This document shows positions 29,920 to 39,386 of a DNA stretch of 64,000 nucleotides, piece after piece. The notes beneath the pieces were generated by a model that saw only the letters and a list, made by a program, of their open reading frames with translations, was not told where the DNA came from and did not search any database. Origin of the DNA: Pseudopedobacter saltans DSM 12145 (GTDB lineage Bacteria > Bacteroidota > Bacteroidia > Sphingobacteriales > Sphingobacteriaceae). Every line of letters starts with the position of its first letter. Position 1 is the first letter of the stretch. The stretch covers positions 558,001 through 622,000 of the forward strand of contig NC_015177.1 of assembly GCF_000190735.1 (NCBI RefSeq). Reading direction: 5' to 3'. Made by a program: the position numbers and the translations under genes.

Positions 29920-30081
29920 TACAGTTGCAGGTAGTAAGTTTTAGGTTATAAGTGTGTTATTCCAAAGACTTAATAAATAAGAACAGATCTGAGGAGTAAT
30001 GGAAAATAAACACAAAAACATGCTGATGCTTGATGCTAGCATCCGATCATCATGCTAGGCTACTTATTACTTAAAACTAAG

Positions 30082-30100
30082 AACTTATTACTTTAAAAAA
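30082..30100 (+). repeat. Leader repeat copy 1 (ACTTrwTACTTTAAAAAA type)
   Basis: AACTTATTACTTTAAAAAA ends five bases before the GH2 ATG. Close relatives sit just before the CoA-transferase start (34768-34785) and, in reverse, before the SDR start (50701-50718). Preceding sequence (30061-30081) is a degenerate direct repeat of the same TACTTA-type unit. Confidence 0.6.
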
Positions 30101-30104
30101 TAAA

Positions 30105-33100
30105 ATGAAAAAATATATATATCTAGCCGTATCCGGATTGATGGCAATCCCAACATTTAGTAAGGCGCAGACGGTTGATGGTCTACCAGCTACTATTCCG
30201 CCGGTGCCTGGAATTTATAATTTAGAACCCTGGGAAGACCCCAAGATTACTTCGATCAATCGGGAACATGCCAGGGCAACAGCTTATTCCTATTCATCTA
30301 TAGACGCTGCTCTTGAAGGCAAAAGAGAAAAGAGTGATCGTTTGATGATGCTGAATGGAGATTGGGCTTTTAAATTCGCTTTCAAGCCTGCTGATGCTCC
30401 TGTAGATTTCTATACACAAGTCCAACAGGGATGGAAAACGATTCCAGTACCTTCCAGCTGGGAGATGCAAGGCTATGATATTCCTATTTATAAATCGGCT
30501 GTATATCCGTTCAGACCGGTAGATCCGCCTCGTGTACCAAGAGATTATAATGCTGTAGGATCTTATCAAAAGACATTTGCCTTACCTGCAAACTGGAAGG
30601 ATATGAACATCACCTTACATTTTGGCGGTGTGACATCTGCTTATAAAGTTTGGCTAAATGGTAAGTTTTTAGGTTATGGCGAAGACTCTTGTTTGCCGTC
30701 GGAATTTAATATAACACCTTACCTGAAATCGGGAGAAAATGTGATTTCTGTACAGGTAATCCGTTGGAGTGATGCTTCCTATCTGGAAGATCAGGATCAA
30801 TGGAGAATGAGCGGTATTCACCGTGACGTGATGTTATTAGCAGAACCAAAAGTACGCATTGCAGATTTTCATTGGCAAGCAAAACTGGATAAAGAATATA
30901 AGGATGCTATTTTCAGTCTTCGTCCACGCATAGATAATTATTCTGGTGTAACTACAGAAGGTTATATGGTGAAGGCACAATTATATGATGCCAATAAGAA
31001 GCCAGTTTTTGCTAACGAATTGGAGAAATCCGGACATGATATTTTCAATGAAGCTTATCCGCGTTTAGATAACGTGAAATTCGGTTTGTTGGAATCTGAA
31101 GTGAAGAACCCGAAAAAATGGTCGGCAGAAGAGCCTAATCTTTATACACTGGTGATTTCGCTTTACGATAAAGAAAATAAGCTGTTGGAGGCAAAAAGCT
31201 GTAAAGTGGGATTCCGTAAAATTGAGTTCTCTAAAGAGAACGGAAAGCTATTGATCAATGGCAAGGTAACTTATCTGTATGGGGTAAATCGTCACGATCA
31301 CGATCCGGTAAAAGGTAAAGCTTTAAGCAGAGAAGATATGCGTAAAGATATTGCGCAAATTAAGAAATTCAATTTCAATGCCATTCGTACCAGCCATTAT
31401 CCAAATGATCCATATATCTATGAGCTTTGTGACGAATACGGTATCATGGTAATGGATGAAGCAAATTACGAAACGCATGGCTTAGGCGGTAAGTTAGCTA
31501 ATGATCCGGATTGGGTTGCTGCGCACATGGAGCGTATTACCAGAATGGCTTATCGTGATAAAAATCATCCAAGTATTATTATTTGGAGTTTAGGTAACGA
31601 AGCAGGACGTGGTCCAACAACAGCTTCTATGGCGGCTTGGCTGCATGATTTTGATATTACCAGACCGGTGCATTATGAGCCGGGAATGGGAAGCCATCAG
31701 TTGGAAGGGTATATAGATCCTAAAGATCCGAAATATCCAAAAACGAACGATCACTCGCACCGTTTACAAAATCCTTTGGATCAGTATTATGTGGATATGG
31801 TTTCCAGATTTTATCCGGGCGTCTATACTCCAGATTTATTACTGAATCAGAAAAATGGAGATAAAAGGCCAATCCTGTTTGTAGAATATTCGCATTCTAT
31901 GGGGAATTCTACAGGAAACATCAAGGAGTTTTGGGATATTTTCCGAAGCAGACCGAGAATGATTGGTGGTTTTATTTGGGATTATAAAGATCAGGCATTA
32001 ATTAAGAAAGATAGCACTACCGGAAATTCATTTTTGGCTTACGGTGGCGATTTTGGCGAAAAATATCATAATGGAGCGTTTAGTTTAAACGGTATTGTTG
32101 ATGCATGGGGCAGACCAAAAGCGGCAATGTTCGAGAATAAGCGTATCTATCAAGGAGCAGAAGCAACTTTAAAAGATGCCGCAAATGCAATTATCCATTT
32201 AGAAAATAGAAATGCAGTAAAGAATTTAAAAGAATTTACACCTGAAATTATTTTGTTAGAAGACGGTGTACAGGTATTGAAAAAAGAGATACCGGCTATA
32301 GATTTGAGTGCGGGAGCAAAGAAAGATATCAGCTTAAAAGCATATTTTCCAAAGCTAAAAGCGGGTAAAGAATATTTATTAAGTATCCACTTTAAGTTGT
32401 CTAAAGACGAGGTTTGGGAAAAGAAAGGTTTTGAAGTGGCATCTAATCAGTTTGCATTAACTGGTTTGTCTACTCAAAAAATCAGTAATCAAAAGTTTGC
32501 AGCAATCGCTTTAAACCAAGCAGGAGATAAAATCGATCTGAAAGGAAAGCACTTCCACATTTCTTTTGATAAGCAAAATGGAGCATTGACTTCTTATGTC
32601 CTTAATGGGAAAGAACAAATCCAGCAACCACTGTTGCCAAACTTCCTACGTCCTGAAACAGAAAATGACAGAAGAGGTTGGAAACCTAACAAAATTTTAA
32701 AAGAGTGGTACGAAAATAAGGCAACCTTAAAAACGGTAGAAGCAAAGCAGATAGCAGAAGGGTTAACTCAAATTACAGCTAATTATGATGTTGTTGCCGG
32801 AAAAGCTACGGTTCAGGTTATTTATACGGTTAATGGGAATGGAGTGGTTAAAGTTGACTATAGCTTAAAAGCGGATAATTCTCTTCCAAATATCCCAAAA
32901 GTAGGAATGCAAATGGCTATCAACCGTCCGTATGACCAAATTACTTTTTACGGAAAAGGACCAATGGAAAATTATGTAGACAGAAGATACGGTTTTGATG
33001 CAGGTATTTACAACATGTCTATCAATGATTTTATGGAACCATATATCTATCCTCAGGAAAACGGAAATCGTACCGATGTACGCTGGATGGCTTTTGGAAA

Positions 33101-33401
33101 TAAGGATAGAGAAGGTATTATGGTCGTAGCAGATAGCTTACTGAGTATGGGCGCCTGGCCTTTCACACAGGAAGAAATTTTATCAAAAAAACATTGGCAT
33201 GAATTGGTAGATGCTAATAAAATTACGGTAAATATCGATTTAATTCAGATGGGTGTAGGTGGAAATGATTCCTGGTCAGAAGTTTCACAGCCTTTGGAAC
33301 AATATCAGGTTCCGGCTAAAAACTATCAGTATACATTTTATATCAACCCGACAAAAGCAAAAACTAATTACGTACAAGAAGCAGCAAAAACGAAGTTTTA
33401 A
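30105..33401 (+). CDS. Glycoside hydrolase family 2 beta-galactosidase
   Basis: Retaining beta-galactosidase expected to trim galactan side chains. Signal peptide to about residue 21 (SKAQT), so it is periplasmic or outer-membrane-facing, unlike cytoplasmic LacZ. Domain order is that of LacZ: sugar-binding jelly-roll (about 55-245), Ig-like domain, TIM barrel (about 375-690), further Ig-like domain and the C-terminal beta-galactosidase small-chain domain (about 820-1095). The acid/base is Glu499 in IWSLGNEAG, the nucleophile Glu594 in FVEYSHSMGNS, and the galactose-contacting HDHDP and TSHYP loops are present. At 1098 residues it has the full family length. The next gene, a solute-binding-protein homologue, starts 6 bases after the stop and is therefore almost certainly in the same transcript. 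Confidence 0.95.
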   Translation: MKKYIYLAVSGLMAIPTFSKAQTVDGLPATIPPVPGIYNLEPWEDPKITSINREHARATAYSYSSIDAALEGKREKSDRLMMLNGDWAFKFAFKPADAPVDFYTQVQQGWKTIPVPSSWEMQGYDIPIYKSAVYPFRPVDPPRVPRDYNAVGSYQKTFALPANWKDMNITLHFGGVTSAYKVWLNGKFLGYGEDSCLPSEFNITPYLKSGENVISVQVIRWSDASYLEDQDQWRMSGIHRDVMLLAEPKVRIADFHWQAKLDKEYKDAIFSLRPRIDNYSGVTTEGYMVKAQLYDANKKPVFANELEKSGHDIFNEAYPRLDNVKFGLLESEVKNPKKWSAEEPNLYTLVISLYDKENKLLEAKSCKVGFRKIEFSKENGKLLINGKVTYLYGVNRHDHDPVKGKALSREDMRKDIAQIKKFNFNAIRTSHYPNDPYIYELCDEYGIMVMDEANYETHGLGGKLANDPDWVAAHMERITRMAYRDKNHPSIIIWSLGNEAGRGPTTASMAAWLHDFDITRPVHYEPGMGSHQLEGYIDPKDPKYPKTNDHSHRLQNPLDQYYVDMVSRFYPGVYTPDLLLNQKNGDKRPILFVEYSHSMGNSTGNIKEFWDIFRSRPRMIGGFIWDYKDQALIKKDSTTGNSFLAYGGDFGEKYHNGAFSLNGIVDAWGRPKAAMFENKRIYQGAEATLKDAANAIIHLENRNAVKNLKEFTPEIILLEDGVQVLKKEIPAIDLSAGAKKDISLKAYFPKLKAGKEYLLSIHFKLSKDEVWEKKGFEVASNQFALTGLSTQKISNQKFAAIALNQAGDKIDLKGKHFHISFDKQNGALTSYVLNGKEQIQQPLLPNFLRPETENDRRGWKPNKILKEWYENKATLKTVEAKQIAEGLTQITANYDVVAGKATVQVIYTVNGNGVVKVDYSLKADNSLPNIPKVGMQMAINRPYDQITFYGKGPMENYVDRRYGFDAGIYNMSINDFMEPYIYPQENGNRTDVRWMAFGNKDREGIMVVADSLLSMGAWPFTQEEILSKKHWHELVDANKITVNIDLIQMGVGGNDSWSEVSQPLEQYQVPAKNYQYTFYINPTKAKTNYVQEAAKTKF

Positions 33402-33407
33402 ATTAAA

Positions 33408-34559
33408 ATGAGCAAACCAAAAATATTAAAGGGGATAACCTGGAACCACAGCCGCGGATTTACCTCTATGGTAGCAACGGCACAAAGATTTACAGAATTA
33501 AATCCGGATGTAGAGATTGTTTGGGAGAAACGTTCATTACAACAGTTTGCCGATATGTCTATCCAGCAATTGGCAGAACGTTATGACCTGTTGGTGATAG
33601 ATCACCCTTGGGCGGGTTTTGCCGCAGGAACAAAATCTATCTTGCCATTAGATGAATATTTATCGAAAGAATATATGGCCGACCAGGCGGCGAATACCGT
33701 TGGCAGATCGCATGAAAGTTATAATTTCAATGGTAATCAATGGGCTCTGGCAATAGATGCGGCAACTCCGGTAGCTTCCAGCAGGCCAGATTTATTGGCT
33801 AAGCTTCAAGTGAATCTGCCAAAAAATTTCAAGGATGTGCTGGCTTTAGCCGATAGAGGTTTGGTAGGTGCTGCTCTGATTCCTATTGATACCATCATGA
33901 GCTATTACATGTTCTGTTGTGCCGTGGGAGAAGAACCTTTTGCTTCAGAAACAGAGGTAATCAGTAAAGAAAACGGGATTAAAGCTTTGCAATTATTCAA
34001 AACACTTGCAGACAAGATAGATCGTTCTTTCTTTGATAAAAATCCAATTCAGGTTTACGAAACCATGGTAAATACAGATACCACTGCCTACTGCCCTTTT
34101 GCTTATGGTTATTCCAATTATTCCAGAGATGGTTACGCGAAAAATCTGTTGCATTTCCATGATTTAGTAGCATTGGAAGAAGGGCAGGAAAATATGAAAA
34201 CGTCTTTGGGAGGAACAGGATTGGCAATATCATCATCATCAAAATATATTGCTGAAGCGGTTGCTTACACTGATTTTGTGGGCAACCCTCATACACAGGA
34301 ATACTTGTTTTTTGATAATGGCGGGCAACCGGGACACTTGAAAGCCTGGGAAAGCGAACATAGCAATGGTGCATCTCATAACTATTTTAAAAACACCTTG
34401 CCAGCACTGCAAAGAGCTTATTTAAGACCAAGATATCATGGACACATGCATTTTCAGGATCATGCTGGGGATGTAGTGAGAGATTACTTATTGAAAGGCG
34501 GAGATGAGCAACAGGTATTAGATAAACTGAATCAGTTGTATATAGAGTCCAGGAAGTAA
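33408..34559 (+). CDS. Solute-binding-protein-like (SBP family 1) protein without signal peptide
   Basis: Resembles family 1 ABC-type sugar-binding proteins: an N-terminal lobe with a T-W-x-H-x-R-G start, the ERYDLLVIDHPWAG segment, the SASRPD-like hinge region and a C-terminal lobe with a G-G-T-G-L-A-I motif. The N-terminus (MSKPKILKG) has no signal sequence, and the GH2 stop lies 6 bases upstream, leaving no room for one. No ABC permease or ATPase occurs in the window. It therefore looks like a cytoplasmic binding protein with a non-transport role, perhaps ligand sensing or substrate delivery to the enzymes encoded next. The family call is good; the function is unknown. Confidence 0.75.
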   Translation: MSKPKILKGITWNHSRGFTSMVATAQRFTELNPDVEIVWEKRSLQQFADMSIQQLAERYDLLVIDHPWAGFAAGTKSILPLDEYLSKEYMADQAANTVGRSHESYNFNGNQWALAIDAATPVASSRPDLLAKLQVNLPKNFKDVLALADRGLVGAALIPIDTIMSYYMFCCAVGEEPFASETEVISKENGIKALQLFKTLADKIDRSFFDKNPIQVYETMVNTDTTAYCPFAYGYSNYSRDGYAKNLLHFHDLVALEEGQENMKTSLGGTGLAISSSSKYIAEAVAYTDFVGNPHTQEYLFFDNGGQPGHLKAWESEHSNGASHNYFKNTLPALQRAYLRPRYHGHMHFQDHAGDVVRDYLLKGGDEQQVLDKLNQLYIESRK

Positions 34560-34617
34560 AAAATAGAGATCCGCTGTCATTTTACGGATGTTTTGAGGGA
34601 CAAATAAAAAGATATAG

Positions 34618-34684
34618 GTCATTTCGAATCCCATATGAAGCATATTACTTGTATGATGAGATGCTGAAACGAGTTCAGCATGAC
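34618..34684. repeat. Dispersed palindromic element with perfect 7-base stem
   Basis: The element begins GTCATTTCGA and ends TTCAGCATGAC, so the outer GTCAT/ATGAC bases pair. Inside, TGCTGAA (34662-34668) and TTCAGCA (34674-34680) form a perfect stem with a 5-base loop. It resembles GTCATTTCGA...ATGAC elements that I recall as common between genes in Pedobacter-like genomes; only this copy is visible here. It lies in the 238-base gap between the first solute-binding-like gene and the CoA-transferases. Confidence 0.5.
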
Positions 34685-34753
34685 TTTGCTAATTATTGTG
34701 CATACGCGAAGACACTAAAGTCAACATAATATATTCAAGCGGGGCATCTAGTG

Positions 34754-34785
34754 ACTTGATACTAGGTACTTGATACTTTAAAAAA
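34754..34785 (+). repeat. Leader repeat copy 2 with tandem ACTTGATAC
   Basis: Two ACTTGATAC units (34754-34762, 34768-34776) are followed by TTTAAAAAA and then an AACAAAAGA-type stretch up to the CoA-transferase ATG at 34798. The leader of the SDR gene (minus strand, 50693-50735) has nearly the same sequence and the same distance to the ATG. Confidence 0.6.
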
Positions 34786-34797
34786 CTAACAAAAGAA

Positions 34798-35943
34798 ATG
34801 AAACCATTAGAAGGTTTACTGGTTTTAGAATTTGCCCAATTTATGGCAGCCCCAACAGCTGGTTTGAAATTGGCGGATTTGGGAGCCAGAGTAATTAAAA
34901 TAGAAAGGCCGGTAAAAGGTGAAGGGGGCAGACAAATAGCTATTAAAAATCTATTTGTTGATGGAGATAGTTTGGTTTTCCATACCATCAATAGAAATAA
35001 GGAATCCTACGCGGCAGACTTGAAGAATCCTGAGGATTTGGAGAGAGTGAAGAAGCTAATCGCTCAGGCAGATGTGATGACGCATAATTTCCGTCCGGGT
35101 GTGATGGAAAAGATAGGTTTGGATTACGAACAAGCCATCAAAATCAATCCTAAGTTGGTTTATGGCATTGTAACCGGATATGGTAATAAAGGGCCTTGGG
35201 CAAATAAACCTGGGCAAGATTTATTGATCCAGTCTTTATCAGGCTTGACGTGGTTATCAGGAACTAGCAATCATGGACCAACACCTTTTGGTCTGGCTAC
35301 AGCCGATATGATTTGCGGCCATCACTTAACACAAGGTATTTTGGCGGCATTAATCAAGCGAGCGAAGACGCAGAAAAGTGTTTTAGTAGAAGTCAGCTTG
35401 TTAGAATCTATTTTGGATCTACAATTTGAAGTAATCACCAGTTTCTTAAATGACGGGAATAAGCTGCCTCAACGAGGAAGTGAAAACGGAACGGCACATG
35501 CTTATCTAAGTGCTCCCTATGGAATTTATCAAACGAAAGATGCCTATTTAGCTCTGGCAATGGGTAATTTGCTGTTTATTGGCGAGACTTTAGGAATTGA
35601 TTTATCTGCATACAAGCATAAAGAATCCTGGTTCACAGAGAAAGATCAAATCACGCAATTGTTAGCAAATCGTATTCAAGAAGAAAGCACAAGCTATTGG
35701 ACTGATTTACTAAATAGTAAAGGAATTTGGTGTTCGCCGATATTCAATTATCAAGAGCTTTTAAGTCACGAAGCTTATCAGGTTTTAGGATTTGATCAGG
35801 AATTGGATTTACCTAACGGAGAAATTCTGAAAGGAACCAGAAGTCCAATCCAAATCAATGGAGAGAAGCTTTATTCCAGAAAAGCGGCTCCGAAAGCGGG
35901 AGCAGAAACCGAATTAATCAATCAACAATTTAATCTGATATAA
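34798..35943 (+). CDS. CaiB/BaiF (class III) CoA-transferase, first of a tandem pair
   Basis: Transfers CoA between carboxylic acids through enzyme-bound anhydride intermediates, in the cytoplasm. The family opening [29 protein letters not shown] is present in modified form, together with [15 protein letters not shown], the [10 protein letters not shown] loop and the [11 protein letters not shown] segment. Its Asp170 corresponds to the catalytic Asp169 of formyl-CoA transferase. At 381 residues it has standard length. The next gene is a clear paralogue starting 1 base after its stop, so the two probably act together, as a heteromer or on successive acids. Neighbours (MaoC hydratase, Gfo/Idh/MocA oxidoreductase, two solute-binding-like proteins) suggest a CoA-ester pathway for an organic or sugar acid; the substrate is unknown. 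Confidence 0.92.
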   Translation: MKPLEGLLVLEFAQFMAAPTAGLKLADLGARVIKIERPVKGEGGRQIAIKNLFVDGDSLVFHTINRNKESYAADLKNPEDLERVKKLIAQADVMTHNFRPGVMEKIGLDYEQAIKINPKLVYGIVTGYGNKGPWANKPGQDLLIQSLSGLTWLSGTSNHGPTPFGLATADMICGHHLTQGILAALIKRAKTQKSVLVEVSLLESILDLQFEVITSFLNDGNKLPQRGSENGTAHAYLSAPYGIYQTKDAYLALAMGNLLFIGETLGIDLSAYKHKESWFTEKDQITQLLANRIQEESTSYWTDLLNSKGIWCSPIFNYQELLSHEAYQVLGFDQELDLPNGEILKGTRSPIQINGEKLYSRKAAPKAGAETELINQQFNLI

Positions 35944-35944
35944 A

Positions 35945-37093
35945 ATGAAACCATTAGAAGATTATTTAGTTGTCGACTTTAGTCAATTCCTTTCGGCACC
36001 TTCGGCAAGCTTGAAATTGGCCGATTTAGGGGCGAGAGTAATCAAAATAGAACGTCCCGAAACTGGTGATATTTGTCGTCATTTATATACCTCAAATGTA
36101 GTTCTTAACGGAGAATCCACGGTTTTTCATGCTATCAATAGAAATAAAGAAAGCTTGGCTTTGGATATTAAGAGCGAAGAAGACCGGGAGAAAATCTGGA
36201 AATTAATAGAAGAAGCCGATGTGGTGATGCATAATTTCCGTCCGGGAGTAATGGAACGCTTGGGTTTCGATTACGAATCTGTAAAAGCAAAAAATCCATC
36301 AGTTGTTTACGGAGAAATTTCTGGTTATGGTACAGAGGGGCCATGGAAAGATTTGCCCGGTCAGGATCTCTTATTACAATCTTTAACTGGGATTACCTGG
36401 TTAAATGGCAATAAAAACGATGGTCCTGTACCCATGGGTTTATCTATTGTAGATATGTTGGCGGGAGCCAATTTAGCCAATGGTATTTTAGCTTGTCTGT
36501 TACGTAAAGCCTTAAAAAATGAAGGTGCTTTGGTGCAGGTCAGTATGATCGAGTCTGCCTTGGACTTCCAATTTGAAGCCATTACCACTTTTTACAGAGA
36601 TGGTTGTCAGTTGCAGGAACGTACAGCAAGCAACAGCGCTCATGCTTATTTAGGTGCTCCTTATGGAATTTATCAGACTCAAAATGGCTATTTGGCCTTG
36701 GCAATGGGATCTATTCCTGTTCTAGGTAAATTGCTTTCTTGCGATGCTTTATTGGCCTATGAGCAAGTGGCAGAAGCTTATGATAAGCGAGATGAGATTA
36801 AAAATATTTTAGCCAATCATTTAAGAACTCAAGAAACTTCTTACTGGTTGAATATTTTAGAACCAGCAGATATCTGGTGTGCAGATGTGATGGATTGGGA
36901 GCGTTTATTCCAACACGAAGCTTTTAAAGTTCTGGATATGGTACAAACGGTAAAAATGTCTGATGGTTTTGAATATGAAACAACCAGAAGTCCAATCCGA
37001 CTGGACGGAGAGGTCATTAAATCAGCGAAAGGATCGCCTATTTTAGGGGAAGACAATGCCAAAATCATAAAGGAGCTGTATGGAAAAATCTAA
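35945..37093 (+). CDS. CaiB/BaiF (class III) CoA-transferase, second of a tandem pair
   Basis: Paralogue of the preceding gene: both begin MKPLE and share [24 protein letters not shown] and the GPW loop at matching positions. The catalytic Asp170 sits in PMGLSIVDM. Length 382 residues. The two copies differ enough in the substrate-facing loops (for example VKGEGGRQ versus ETGDICRH after IERP) to suggest different roles rather than a recent duplication. The last 14 bases overlap the start of the following gene, so translation is coupled. Cytoplasmic; substrate unknown. Confidence 0.92.
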   Translation: MKPLEDYLVVDFSQFLSAPSASLKLADLGARVIKIERPETGDICRHLYTSNVVLNGESTVFHAINRNKESLALDIKSEEDREKIWKLIEEADVVMHNFRPGVMERLGFDYESVKAKNPSVVYGEISGYGTEGPWKDLPGQDLLLQSLTGITWLNGNKNDGPVPMGLSIVDMLAGANLANGILACLLRKALKNEGALVQVSMIESALDFQFEAITTFYRDGCQLQERTASNSAHAYLGAPYGIYQTQNGYLALAMGSIPVLGKLLSCDALLAYEQVAEAYDKRDEIKNILANHLRTQETSYWLNILEPADIWCADVMDWERLFQHEAFKVLDMVQTVKMSDGFEYETTRSPIRLDGEVIKSAKGSPILGEDNAKIIKELYGKI

Positions 37094-38306
37094 ATTCAGA
37101 TTTGCAGTACGCAAATTTCAACCTTTCGAGAATGCTATGCAGAAGATATGGGAGTCTTTCTGTAAAGAACGTGGTTTAGATATAGAAGCTGAGTTTGTAG
37201 CCATGGATTTACCGGAACTTCATGATGCCATTATCGGTCGTGGAGGTTTGAAAAATGGCGACTGGGATGCAGCACATATCGTAACGGATTGGTTAGACGA
37301 AGCCTATTCTTCCGAAAGTTTGGAAGCACTGAATCCTTATCTGGAAGCGCAAAATCTGAATTTAGAAGTCTGGAGTAATTCTTTGCTGGAAGCACAAGTT
37401 TTTGAACAAAAAGAGATTGTAGGACTGCCTTTTCATGATGGACCGGAATGTTTAATTATTCGTAAAGATTTATTTGAATCAGAAAAGGAGCAGCTTGATT
37501 TTCATAAACAATACGGAAGAACTTTAGAAGTTCCTAAAACCTGGAATGAGTTTATAGAAGTTGCTCAGTTTTTCCAAAGGCCAGCACAAAATTTATACGG
37601 AACGGTGTTAGCCGGTTTCCCGGATGGACACAATACCGTTTATGATTTCTGTTTGCAGTTATGGACTCGTGGTGGAAATTTAACCAACGAAAAAGGCGAG
37701 ATCAATATCAATCAATCTGAAGCTCAAGCAGCCTTGGATTTTTATAAATCATGGGTGAATAATCAGAATATTGTACATCCTCAATCTAAAGAATACGAAT
37801 CTGTTCAATGCGGATTGGCCTTTGCAAGAGGGGAAGCGGCTATGATGATTAATTGGTTTGGCTTTGCAGCCATGTGCGAAGTTATTGATGAATCGAAAGT
37901 GAAAGGGAAGGTAGATGTTGCACAGATTCCGTCTTTGAAGAATACCAAACCGGCTTCATTAAATATCTATTGGCTTTATGCTATAGGAAAAGGAAGCGAT
38001 AATAAGCAAATGGCTTTTGATTTTATTCAGTACGCTACTTCTGCCCAGAACGATAAGCTGTTGACTTTAGAAGGCGGAATTGGTTGTAGAAAATCTACCT
38101 GGCATGACCCAGAAATCAACAAGACCATTCCGTATTATCATAAACTGGAACAACTTCACGATTATGCCAGAACTTTACCACGTACAGCTACATGGGCGAA
38201 AATAGCTGAACATATAGATGAAATGATGGTAAGGGCAATTCATACAAATGAAGTTTTAGAAAATATTTTAGTCGAAACTCAACAGAAAATAGATCAATGC
38301 AAATAA
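37080..38306 (+). CDS. Second solute-binding-protein-like (SBP family 1) protein without signal peptide
   Basis: 408 residues with the two-lobe family 1 binding-protein pattern: [16 protein letters not shown] in the first lobe, [14 protein letters not shown], the [13 protein letters not shown] hinge region and the [14 protein letters not shown] motif typical of sugar-binding members. The protein starts [13 protein letters not shown] directly at the domain, with no signal peptide or lipobox, and its start codon lies inside the preceding CoA-transferase gene. It is distinct from the 33408 protein, so the cluster carries two different cytoplasmic binding proteins. No transporter partners are nearby. 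A role in holding or presenting a CoA-ester precursor, or in sensing it, is speculation. Confidence 0.78.
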   Translation: MEKSKFRFAVRKFQPFENAMQKIWESFCKERGLDIEAEFVAMDLPELHDAIIGRGGLKNGDWDAAHIVTDWLDEAYSSESLEALNPYLEAQNLNLEVWSNSLLEAQVFEQKEIVGLPFHDGPECLIIRKDLFESEKEQLDFHKQYGRTLEVPKTWNEFIEVAQFFQRPAQNLYGTVLAGFPDGHNTVYDFCLQLWTRGGNLTNEKGEININQSEAQAALDFYKSWVNNQNIVHPQSKEYESVQCGLAFARGEAAMMINWFGFAAMCEVIDESKVKGKVDVAQIPSLKNTKPASLNIYWLYAIGKGSDNKQMAFDFIQYATSAQNDKLLTLEGGIGCRKSTWHDPEINKTIPYYHKLEQLHDYARTLPRTATWAKIAEHIDEMMVRAIHTNEVLENILVETQQKIDQCK

Positions 38307-39352
38307 ACTATAAACCCATATTACCAGAGCAAAAGCTTCCAATAGTAATTATTGGAGCAGGTGGAATAGTGAAAGATGCTCATCTTCCTGCCTATAAAAA
38401 AGCAGGTTTTGAAGTTTGGGGAATAACCAATAGAACAAGAGAGCGAGCAGAGAAATTAGCTATAGCGTTTAATATTCCGCATGTTTTTGACAACGTAGCA
38501 GATGCTGTTGCTGCTGCTCCCAAAAATGCAGTTTACGATATTACCATTATGCCCGAAAAGTTTGTCGAAACTTTAGAGCAGTTGCCGGACGGGGCAGGGG
38601 TATTGATTCAGAAGCCAATGGGCGATTTTATCGCACAAAGCTATGAGATTTTAGAGGTTTGCAGAAGAAAGAATTTGGTAGCTGCTATCAATTGTCAATT
38701 ACGCTTTGCACCTTATACCATGGCGGCTAAAGCGATGATTGAGCAAGGTTTAATTGGAGAGGTTTACGATATGGACGTACGTGTAACCGTACAAACACCG
38801 TGGGAACTATTTCCTCATGTAATGGTTCATCCTCGTCTCGAGTTCCAATATCATAGTATCCATTATTTCGATTTGATTCGTTCTTTCTTAGGAAATCCAC
38901 AATCTATTTTAGCAAAAACATTAAAGCATCCTGCCAAAGCTTTATCTTCTTCCAGATCTACAGTGATTTTTGATTATGGCGATACTTTACACGCAGTGAT
39001 CAATACGAATCATGATCACGATTTTGGTGCGCAACATCAGGAAAGTTTTATAAAGTGGGAAGGGACAAAAGGTGCCATTAAAGCAAAAATGGGCTTGTTG
39101 ATGAATTATCCGGACGGTGTGCCAGATGCTTTTGAATATTGTATCTTGGAAGAAGGACAAGCGCCAGAGTGGAACTCTATAGCATTAGAAGGATCCTGGT
39201 TTCCTGATGCATTTGTTGGTACAATGGCCAGCGTAATGCGCTACAAAAATGGAGAAACAGACGTTTTACCCACTTCGGTAGAAGATGTGATCCATACCAT
39301 GGAATGGGTAGAGAAGGCTTATGAATCCAGTGCGAATGGAGGAGTTTATTAA
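38297..39352 (+). CDS. Gfo/Idh/MocA-family NAD(P)-dependent oxidoreductase
   Basis: Cytoplasmic dehydrogenase of sugar or cyclitol substrates. The N-terminal Rossmann fold shows IVIIGAGGIVKDAHLPAY. The strand leading to the active-site Lys reads IQKPMGD, where the family usually has E-K-P. The C-terminal alpha/beta domain carries the active-site-like HSIHYFDLIRSFLG. Length 351 residues is typical. It overlaps the upstream gene by 10 bases. In this cluster it probably oxidises or reduces the sugar-derived substrate before or after CoA activation; substrate and cofactor cannot be read from sequence. Confidence 0.9.
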   Translation: MQINYKPILPEQKLPIVIIGAGGIVKDAHLPAYKKAGFEVWGITNRTRERAEKLAIAFNIPHVFDNVADAVAAAPKNAVYDITIMPEKFVETLEQLPDGAGVLIQKPMGDFIAQSYEILEVCRRKNLVAAINCQLRFAPYTMAAKAMIEQGLIGEVYDMDVRVTVQTPWELFPHVMVHPRLEFQYHSIHYFDLIRSFLGNPQSILAKTLKHPAKALSSSRSTVIFDYGDTLHAVINTNHDHDFGAQHQESFIKWEGTKGAIKAKMGLLMNYPDGVPDAFEYCILEEGQAPEWNSIALEGSWFPDAFVGTMASVMRYKNGETDVLPTSVEDVIHTMEWVEKAYESSANGGVY

Positions 39353-39386
39353 ACATTAAAAATCAAACATTAACAATTGAAAGATT

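Noticed and set aside
33997-34374. Antisense open frame of 125 codons opposite the first solute-binding-like gene
   Set aside because: No domain, no leader and full overlap with a supported gene.
34581-34596. Identical 16-mer TTTACGGATGTTTTGA at 34581-34596 and 44735-44750, both intergenic
   Set aside because: One shared 16-mer in 64 kb of AT-rich DNA can arise by chance, and the flanks agree only weakly; not enough to call a repeat family.
33408-38306. Reading the two solute-binding-like genes as part of an ABC sugar importer
   Set aside because: Neither has an export signal and no permease or ATPase gene exists in the window.
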